From NCBI GenBank assembly GCA_001599935.1, contig BCIJ01000006.1:266403-330402 (forward strand): 64,000 nucleotides of DNA. Direction: 5' to 3'. The notes under the pieces were generated by a model that was not told the origin of the DNA, did no database searches, and saw only the letters and a program-made list of their open reading frames with translations. The translations under genes were made by a program, and so were the position numbers. This document shows positions 56,728-64,000 of the stretch, in pieces (position 1 is the first letter of the stretch; each line of letters starts with the position of its first letter). Source of the stretch: Holtermannia corniformis. Its lineage: Eukaryota > Basidiomycota > Tremellomycetes > Holtermanniales.

Positions 56728-57030
56728 CTATCGCGACCGGAAGAGAAGACGTTGGATGTAAGAAACCATTGTTGCGATGTCACGTGACCCGCCAATCTTC
56801 CACTCTGCCATCCTCGCCCGCAGCGACTGTACAGCACTGCATCCCTTCTCGTCGTCGCTTGGCTCCTCGGCGCGCTCGACGGCGTGCTCGGCAGCGTGCA
56901 GAGCACAGTCTCTGGCAAGCGCATCAAGAACAGTCAAGACGCGAGGTGACGACGAGTCCAGAGTGGGACGACAAAGGATCACCGGGCGATTGGTCGATCG
57001 ATAGTCGACAGTCTTCTTCCGCCGCGGCAC
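56728..57030 (-). CDS. Hypothetical small basic protein
   Basis: A 100-residue frame starting MPRRKKTVDYRSTNRPVILC, with a helical middle (VLTVLDALARDCALHAAEHA, then VERAEEPSDDEKG) and ending IATMVSYIQRLLFRSR. The residue mix looks like a real protein, but it sits only 13 bp upstream of the tentative POP3 start on the same strand. It could therefore be part of that gene's 5' region. No family recognised. Confidence 0.4.
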   Translation of the reverse strand: MPRRKKTVDYRSTNRPVILCRPTLDSSSPRVLTVLDALARDCALHAAEHAVERAEEPSDDEKGCSAVQSLRARMAEWKIGGSRDIATMVSYIQRLLFRSR

Positions 57031-57136
57031 ACACTCGACGACCTAGCACGCGCATGATGGCCTGCTGACAAGTACCGAAGCTGACGACTGCGTGTGTGTA
57101 ACCTGCCGTTGCTCGGGACGGCGCCATCAAGCTGCA

Positions 57137-60100
57137 ATGTCGCTCGTTCTCCCTGCTTCGGCCGTACAGCTCCCGCACGCTCCGCAACGCAACCCTTCGA
57201 CATGCTCTTCAGCGTCAACAGACACGACTGCTTCGTCGTCGTCATCGGTCGAGGCTGCTCCGATGCGCCCACCACCCATCGAGACGCGCACGGCAGCGAC
57301 GTCGGAGGCTCAGCTGCCATCGCCCCAAGACTTGCAGCGGCAGGAGGACGAAATCAGGACATATGGTCAGGCAGGGACGTCGGGTCGCCGCCGAGGCAGT
57401 GCTGGCAAGAACTCGAGTGCGAGCCCGACAACTCCGAGGGCGAGGCGGTTCCCGTTACCGGCCGCGACTCAGCCGCCAGCGTATCTCCTGCCAGCAGAGG
57501 TCCAGCCGCAGCGCCAGAACCACACAGAATGGCAGGCTGAAGAAAGCTCTGGCGGTCGAACCCCGCTCCGGATCAACGTCCACCCTTCATCATCGACGAG
57601 GGTGGACGGACCCCGATCGGCAGACAGTGATGGGCCGTATATTGCAAGAGACCATGTCTCCTCTTCACCTGTCAGCCGTAAGGGTAGAGCTCGTAGCAGC
57701 GAAGACAGGCTACTGCGCTCTCCTCCTTCGTCAGAGGTCCCGATCCCGCGCGAGCGTGAACAGAGCGGACCTCGGAAACCATCAATCAATGATTTCATCA
57801 TTGGCGAGGTACTCGGCCGTGGCAGCTACAGTACGGTACGTCTCTACATCAGCCCTGTACATGCGCTCATCGTGTCGAGGTCGTGCACGCTACCAGCAAC
57901 TTGACGTCGTCCCCCTCCAACCTCTCGCCGCCATCCAACGTGCTCGGCTCCTCTCCCTCCGCAACCTCGATCATGTCCTCCTCGTCCCGGCTCACAACGT
58001 CGACTCCAGTCTTCGCCATCAAGATCATCAACCAAGCGCACCTGATTGCCGAACGCAAAGTCAAGTACGCGCACATTGAGCGCGACGCGCTCGTCCGCCT
58101 CTCACCGCGCCCCGCGCACGCCAGAGCCCAGTCCAACGGATCCGTCAGACCGGGCGCGAAACGCAAATCGACGGCGAGTCTCGGCAGTGTCGTTGCGCAG
58201 GTTCAAGAACACGTGCGCAGAGGCAGTCATGGTGGTTTGCAGGCGAATCGACTGTCGGTCGCGACCATCGGCAGTGATTCCTCGGCGGGAACGGTCCAGC
58301 GCCATCGTCAGTCGCAGGTCGACTCGCCGAGCGCGATTGCAGAACAGGGGCCAGAGGAGCAGATGGAGTCGTTGTCGCTCACGGGAGCGGTCGAACAGGT
58401 CGAGGCGACCGAGCGGAAAGCGAGAGAGCGGGCCTCGTTGCCTGTACCGGGACCGTCGGCGTACCAATCGCCTGTGCCGTCGCCGAAAGGCCGAGCTAGT
58501 CATCCTGGTGTCGTCAGGCTACACCAGACGTTTGCAGACAAGACGAGTCTATGTCAGTGGCGCGCAAAAGGAGGTAGCAAAGACGCTAACGTCTCACAGA
58601 TTTTGTACTGGATCTTGCTAGCAATGGCGAGCTCTTGTCGCAGATCAAGCGGGTGAGCAGAGGTCGAATGGTCGAAGCCCAGACTCATCCAGTTGCAGAA
58701 CGGTTCGCTCGACTTCTTCTCGGCTCGTTACTACGCTGCGCAGTTGATCGACACGGTCGAATTCATGCACGAGCGGGGCGTCGTCCATCGCGATCTCAAG
58801 CCGGAGAAGTGAGTGTACGCTGGTAGCGCAACGAATACATTGCTGATCATCCCAGCATCCTGCTTGACGACGAGATGCGGATCAAGGTCACAGATTTCGG
58901 GAGTGCAAAGTTGCTGGGCAACGACGTCGAGTCGCACTGTGAGTGGCGTGCCGCTGCTCGTGGTGGTGTTGATGGATGACCACAGCCGACGGCAAGAAGC
59001 GCTCGTTTGTTGGCACAGCCGAGTATGTCAGTCCCGAGGTCTTGCGCAACGACCCGGCCAATGCCCCGTGAGTCTCCATTCGTAGCGCAACCGTCGCATA
59101 CTCATGACCCCAGTGCCGACATCTGGGCTTTCGGTTGCGTCATGTTCCAGTTGATCGCCGGGCGGCCGCCGTTCCGCGGAGCGACGGATTACCTGACGTT
59201 TCAAAAGATCTTGAAGGCTGAGATGGAGTGGCCGGAAGGATTCGATGAGCGCGCGAGAGACTTGATCGAGCTCATCTTGGTGCGTGACTTGGTATGCACT
59301 CGGTTTTAGCTGACGTGAGCAGAAACTTGACCCCGCCGAACGCCCGACTGCAACCGAAATCAAGTTGCATCCGTACTTTGAGACGGTCGACTTCAGCCAG
59401 CTTTGGACGATCCCTGCGCCGGTCATCTCGACCGGGTTGGTAGCGCCTACTGCACCGAATGGCTCTGCGCGCGTCAACAGCGACATGTGGGACGTCTTTG
59501 ACGACGAGTCTGAGACGGAGATGGACGTACCCGACGCCGTGGACGCCGTGCAAGCCGTCGACGGTCAACCGCACCCAACAAACGAAGCCTACTTTGCCGA
59601 CCAGAGCCTCGAAGCGCCCCGGCCGCGATGGCTTGAAGAGGATGGCTTGCGCGCAGGCGACATCAAGGGTCGCAAGGGCCGGAACTCGGACGGCAGCGGC
59701 AAGACCGATTCAAGTACCATGGCGCGCGTTCAACTCGATGGCTTGCTGAAGAATATCGGTGCCCGTCCCGTCTCGGCGGCCGAGTCGAATCGATCCCGGA
59801 CCGTATCGACGCCGATCGAGGGCAAAGCTCCTAGCGGCGGCAAGTCTGCCAGCGTCAGCAGTACCAAGCAATGGTGTGTTCGGCATGGGAATGGTAGGTG
59901 TGGCGCTGATAGCTCCAGGTCATCGTTACTCCTTCGCCAAGAACACATTCTCTACTCGTCGCCGATCCACTTGCGCTCGGCTTCGCTGTTCCCCATGGCG
60001 CCTAAGCGCCGGACTCTGATCTTGACCGACTTTCCACGCTTGATCTGCGTAAAGGAAGATACGTCCGGCAACGAGCATCACAAAATCAAGGCCGAGTGTG

Positions 60101-60348
60101 TCTTTCTCTCGCGTCGGTCGGCAGCCAGCCTCGAAGCGCGTGGCGATAGCGGCGGTGCCATCAACCTCGTCACGGGGATTGTCGAAAAGGGCACCAAGAC
60201 GTTGGTTGTGCAGACCGTTAGTCGTCAAAGCCCGTAGGCGTGACGCTCTAGCTCACCTTTGCAGGTCGCACGCGATCACACGTTCATCGCAGACAGTCCA
60301 GAGCTCCGGCAGCACTGGGCGCGAGAACTCAACAAGCTGCTCAACTAG
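57137..60348 (+). CDS. PDK1-type AGC-master kinase (Pkh1/Ksg1 homologue)
   Basis: The 3-phosphoinositide-dependent kinase 1 homologue that phosphorylates the activation loop of AGC kinases. A 215-residue Ser/Pro-rich N-terminus precedes the kinase: [30 protein letters not shown] (catalytic Lys), [43 protein letters not shown] and [23 protein letters not shown] domain closes the protein ([18 protein letters not shown] then [20 protein letters not shown]). The N-lobe carries two insertions: about 35 residues between beta-2 and the catalytic Lys, and about 130 low-complexity residues before [11 protein letters not shown]. Eight or so introns; the stop is TAG at 60346-60348. Confidence 0.92.
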
Positions 60349-60557
60349 TGTCGCGGTGCTTGATTGGCGTTCTCTTCATCCCTGTTCTTTGCAATCCCTC
60401 CCTTGGGCCGCCACGACACATCATGCCTTTCTCACTTTGTTTGACGAGACACGCATCCATGCATCGCATCCCGTCCTGCTAGGGAGCTCTTTCCACCCAT
60501 GAAAACTATAGTCCGCTCACTCGCGAGCCGTGACGAAAAGGAAAAGTTGGTTCTCGT

Positions 60558-61542
60558 CTAGCGGGCAAGAGCGCCTGCAGCAACGCCGATCATGGCAGCG
60601 GCCAACGTCCAAGGGGCCGAACCGCCGGCGACAAGCTTGCTGGCAGCGCCGGAAGGCGAGACGGACGCGGCGGCGCTCGAGGCTGCGCCATCAACGGCAC
60701 TGGATGCCGACGAAGCAGCGTTGCCAGAGGCCGAAGCTGAGCGGGAAGCGGCCGCGCCCGAGGCCGAGACGACAGCATTAGAAGCTGATGCGATGGCGTC
60801 CGAGGCCGACGCGGCGGCACCAGTGACAGTGATCAACGAGTCGGTGCCCGTAGCGGCAGCAGCTTCGCCAGAAGCTGTGGCGGACCTGAAAAGGGGTCAG
60901 CTACTTGGCTGATCTTCAAAGGTGTGAATCTAAAAGGGAGCAGGTAAAGGGGCAAGGGGGAGATCAAAGCCGTGCGAAAACTCACCCCGAAGCTGCCCCT
61001 AACGAGACAGTGACGACTGGCGTTTGGCCTGCGGCTTGACACGCGCTCTCGAGCTGGCTGATGGTCATTTGCAGAGCAGAGACAGACGACGCGGGGACGT
61101 CTGGCACGTTGAGGATGACGCAGTTGAAGCAGCCGACGAATCTGAATAGGGTCAGGCCCTATTGCTAAGCATGTAGAGGTGTCCGACTGACTGGTTGAAC
61201 GTGTCAGACTCGCAGACGGTCAAGCACGTCGCTTGGTCGTTGGTCGAGCACGCACTACGGATAAGAGCATCAGTAGGTATCGAAGCAAAATGTCAGCGAC
61301 ATACTTGTAGATGGTCAGTGCGCTCGCGCAAGTGTCTTGGCACTGGGCCGGCAACTGGTCCGCGGTGAACGACTGGCGAGCAGCGAGATTGACAAAGTGG
61401 GGCGAAGTGACGAGGGAGCGAACGTGCGGTAACGATGGCGAGGCCGCTGAGCAGATTGGTCAATAAACGACAGGTCTATCAACCGACGCGACTGACCTGC
61501 GCCGAGGGCGAGCAAGACGGGAACGATGGCGGCAGCGAGCAT
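60558..61542 (-). CDS. Secreted eight-Cys (CFEM-like) GPI-type surface protein B
   Basis: The signal peptide MLAAAIVPVLLALGA is interrupted by an intron. The mature domain has eight cysteines spaced C-x3-C-x9-C-x7-C-x3-C-x10-C-x2-C-x26-C (CQDTC ... YNAC ... ATCLTVC ... VGCFNC ... ESAC). A long Ala/Ser-rich stalk follows, and then a hydrophobic tail (APWTLAAAMIGVAAGALAR) typical of a GPI signal. Five exons join in phase. Introns fall two codons before Cys3 and a few codons before Cys6. The spacing is identical to that of gene C, which lies head-to-head. Confidence 0.75.
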
Positions 61543-62486
61543 TATTAGAGAGAGTGATAAGAGACGAGTGGGTATGAAGACGAGGGTGAGAGGGAAAGGA
61601 GCATCGGCTCGCTGGTTTTGGGTTGGCGGCTCCGGGTCCGTTAGCACTTCGGCCAGACGCGAATGCCGTGGTCACGCGTGTCTGGGCGGTTCCTTTGAAA
61701 CGTGGGTCTGATACGTAAGCTGTACCCGATTGGGTAATCTTATCGGCACAGACTCCGGTCAGGGGTCAGCATCAGTTTGTCAACATGAGCAGGGCAGCGT
61801 TGCGACAGCTACGCAGGTGAGTGTACTGAGTGAGCTTGCACCTCTTACTGTATNCCCGCTGCGGCACCTCGTCGCACTGACCTGGCAGCTGCACCGCCGG
61901 TTCTACTCCCGCTCCGACCGCCCCCAAGTCGTCATCCCGACTTTATGCATGCCCAGAGAGGCAAGTGGGCGACGCGGGGCGCTCGTACTGCTTGATTAGA
62001 TCAAGCTTTGCAGGTTGATTGAGGGCGGCGGACGACAATTGACCGAGTTGCCAAGAGGACGACGGCTAGAACAATGGTCACCGAAAGTGAGAGGCGGTCG
62101 TTAGCGTCGTTGAGAACGAGGGTCGGCGACCCAGTACACCCGGCATGGATGCACTGCCGATCTCTTCCGCGCCTTGTTCGCTTCCCGCCCGTGCTTTCGC
62201 GTTTCAGGCGATACATCACAATCCCTCTGGCCAGCTTCCGCGCTCTCGTACTGGCGGATACGGTCACGGTAGCTAGCTTGGCGTGTAGCAAGTGCAGACT
62301 GGATAGCATCGCGCTGGTCGACACTGCCTCGCTTGCAGCAGAGGCACGCGGCGCTCGAGCACCGGTTCTTCAGCCCCGAGATCGGCAGCCGACGCTTCGG
62401 ACCGAGTCAAAAGGGTTGGACGAGTCCGATTCTATTCTCAATCCCTCCAAAGGTGTGAGATCAAGCAACGGTGGAACTAAGACAGT
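61543..62486. other. shared divergent promoter of surface genes B and C
   Basis: 944 bases between two divergently transcribed paralogues. No supported gene. One ambiguous base at 61854. Confidence 0.5.
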
Positions 62487-63886
62487 ATGCTCTCTCGTCT
62501 GCTCGTGCTTGCCTGTGCGCTCGCAAGTTTCGCGTCAGGTCCGTGAGGCCTCTCGAAACCCTCCATCTCATAGCGGTCTGATGCTTTTCCTCAGCCACTC
62601 CTTTTCCCGACCCAACTCCTGCTCCATTGCCACCTTCGCACGATGCAACCCACCGCGCCGGCGTGATCAGGGATAACTTGCCGCCTCTGCTAAAGCGTCA
62701 GAGTGTCTCGGGCAGCTTCACCAGCACGGCTGGCACAGGCTCGACGACATCCTTGGCGGACGATATCCCTAGTACTTGTCAGACGACGTGCGCGTACACC
62801 GTCACGGTCATAGAGTGAGTTCGCCTCGTCCATGTGTCGCCTACTGACCTCTGCAGCGCTTGCAACAACAACCAAACAAACGCCTGCCTGGGCGTCTGCA
62901 CCTCGACAAACGTCAACAGCATCATTGTCTGCGTCAACTGCGTGTACGAAAACTCTCCGAACACGTCGTACCAAGACTGGCAAAGCCTCTACTCGTCCAT
63001 CTCGGTCATTGAAAACGCATGCAACACTGCCGGTCGGTCGGTCTCGCCGACAGAGCAGTGGGCGCAGTGGACGCCCGCGCAGTCGTAAGTCGTGACCTTG
63101 TGATTGCCGGGTGGCGGCTGACGTCCTGTACACAGTTCGACGTCGTCTGTGGATGTCTCGACTACCAGCACATCCAGTGCTTCGGTCGCGCCATCGCACT
63201 CATCCGCGCCAGCGAAATCAACACCGATCGGTGCCATCGTCGGCGGCGCAGTCGGCGGCGTCGTTGCCCTAGCCCTGCTTGGTCTTGGCATTTTTTGCCT
63301 GCGTCGACGCAAGAAGAACAGCACAGGCATGTCACCTTATCCCGCGTCTGGATCAGGCGGGTACACCGACAGCCCGCAGATGGCCTCCATCGCTCCTTCA
63401 GGCGTCAAGCGCGGCTACTCTGGCGGACCCAACGACAAGTTTGAAGTTGACCCACAAGGGGTGGACACGATCTCTCCGTATGTGGCAACCTCTGCAGCAA
63501 CGACGCTCGATCACGGTCATGGCGCGCTCTCGCCCCATCCAGCCGAGGCCGCTGCGTATGCCGCTGCAGCCGCCTATACCTCACCGTCATCATCCTCCGC
63601 TGGAGGCCAGTTTGATCGCCCGGTCCCACCTCTGCCTACCGACGCACCGCTGCAGAACCCGCACGCACTCCCGCCAGGCGCAGGTGCCGCCACGAGCAAA
63701 TCTCAGCTCGCAGCCGAGGACCGGCGTGCGGCAACCCTACTCGGCGAGGAGCACCCGGATGAAAACGTCGAGTTCAGGCGCCATGTAGATGCCGGGCCCA
63801 GCGTCAGTGACGGTTCGACTTCGGCGGATAACAGGCGGACGGTGATCGACCTTCCGCCAGAGTACCCGGGCGTTCGGCCCGCCTGA
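62487..63886 (+). CDS. Eight-Cys (CFEM-like) transmembrane surface protein C, sensor-like
   Basis: The signal peptide is MLSRLLVLACALASFASG. A short Pro/Ser-rich part precedes the eight-Cys domain with spacing C-x3-C-x9-C-x7-C-x3-C-x10-C-x2-C-x26-C (CQTTC ... NACLGVC ... VCVNC ... ENAC), exactly as in gene B. A Ser/Thr-rich stalk leads to one membrane helix (IGAIVGGAVGGVVALALLGL then GIFCL) with a positive stop-transfer RRRKKN. The cytosolic tail is about 180 residues, ending DLPPEYPGVRPA with a PPEY (PPxY) motif. The layout resembles fungal wall-stress sensors of the WSC/Mid2 kind. Four exons, stop TGA at 63884-63886. Confidence 0.8.
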
Positions 63887-63957
63887 GGGTTCGCGACGGC
63901 CTGTGTGTTAGATTGGGGAAGAACCGTGATGCATCTCGCTCGCTACGGCTCTACTTT

Positions 63958-63972
63958 GTAGGCTTCGCCTAC
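63958..63972. repeat. short hairpin with flanking direct repeats
   Basis: GTAGGC-TTC-GCCTAC is a perfect 6-bp hairpin, 70 bp past the stop of gene C. It overlaps the second copy (63969-63978) of a 10-bp direct repeat also found at 63943-63952. It may be part of the 3' UTR. Confidence 0.55.
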
Positions 63973-64000
63973 GGCTCTGATGTCTAGCACGCCATCCTGA

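Noticed and set aside
60592..60912. Plus-strand Ala/Glu-rich frame
   Set aside because: Complement of the Ala/Ser stalk of surface protein B.
62001..62324. Minus-strand frame between surface genes B and C
   Set aside because: No start context, splice pattern or recognisable product.
1..64000. Transposons, CRISPR arrays, viral genes or a secondary-metabolite cluster
   Set aside because: I saw no transposase, reverse transcriptase, terminal repeats, spacer arrays, or PKS/NRPS/terpene genes. The NmrA-like, ACAD and hydrolase genes are scattered and look like primary metabolism.

Overview
The window is nuclear DNA from an intron-rich fungus, most likely a basidiomycete. The reasons are a moderately high GC content, genes cut into many exons by introns of about 45-60 nt, and CTGAC/CTAAC-type branch sites just upstream of the AG acceptor. 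The gene content fits too: NOP58, GUT2, SEC4, condensin, TORC2, Flx1, Hom6, CFEM and GPI-type wall proteins. I assembled gene models by eye by joining exons in phase. For NOP58, GUT2, SEC4, DMA1 and the CAX exchanger the exon lengths sum exactly to whole codons. Two ambiguous bases (n) lie at 42980 and 61854.

Layout. 0.4-10.5 kb: NOP58 (+), an unresolved small gene, two tandem NmrA-like oxidoreductase genes (-), a Sec2-type Rab exchange factor (-) and an unknown acidic protein (-). 10.9-23.3 kb: mitochondrial glycerol-3-phosphate dehydrogenase with EF-hands, the SEC4/Rab8 GTPase, a small unknown gene, an FHA-RING ubiquitin ligase (Dma1 type), an unresolved Cys-rich gene (-) and a vacuolar Ca2+/H+ exchanger. 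23.5-34.6 kb: a Cys-rich GPI-type surface protein (-), glycolipid transfer protein (-), condensin subunit 1 (+), HYPK (-), a small helical protein (+), a true CFEM protein (+) and a conserved small basic protein (-). 34.7-44.5 kb: an F-box/WD40/UIM protein (-), a monoacylglycerol-lipase-like hydrolase (+), a gene-poor stretch with very small CxCxCxCH proteins, and a cytochrome b5-acyl-CoA dehydrogenase fusion (-). 44.8-57 kb: a bZIP factor, a TORC2 HbrB/Bit61 subunit, a C2H2 protein, homoserine dehydrogenase, the mitochondrial FAD carrier, a membrane-anchored histidine acid phosphatase, tRNA-Ser(GCU), an alkyltransferase-like DNA repair protein and the RNase P/MRP subunit Pop3. 57-64 kb: a PDK1-type kinase and two head-to-head genes for Cys-rich surface proteins.

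Themes. SEC2 and SEC4, a GEF and its GTPase for exocytosis, lie within 8 kb. PDK1 and a TORC2 subunit both act on AGC kinases. Four genes encode secreted eight-cysteine ectodomains. One is a canonical CFEM; the other three share its first half but have a shifted second half, and they form a candidate undescribed CFEM-like family. One of these three has a transmembrane segment and a cytoplasmic tail with a PPxY motif, like a receptor or wall sensor.
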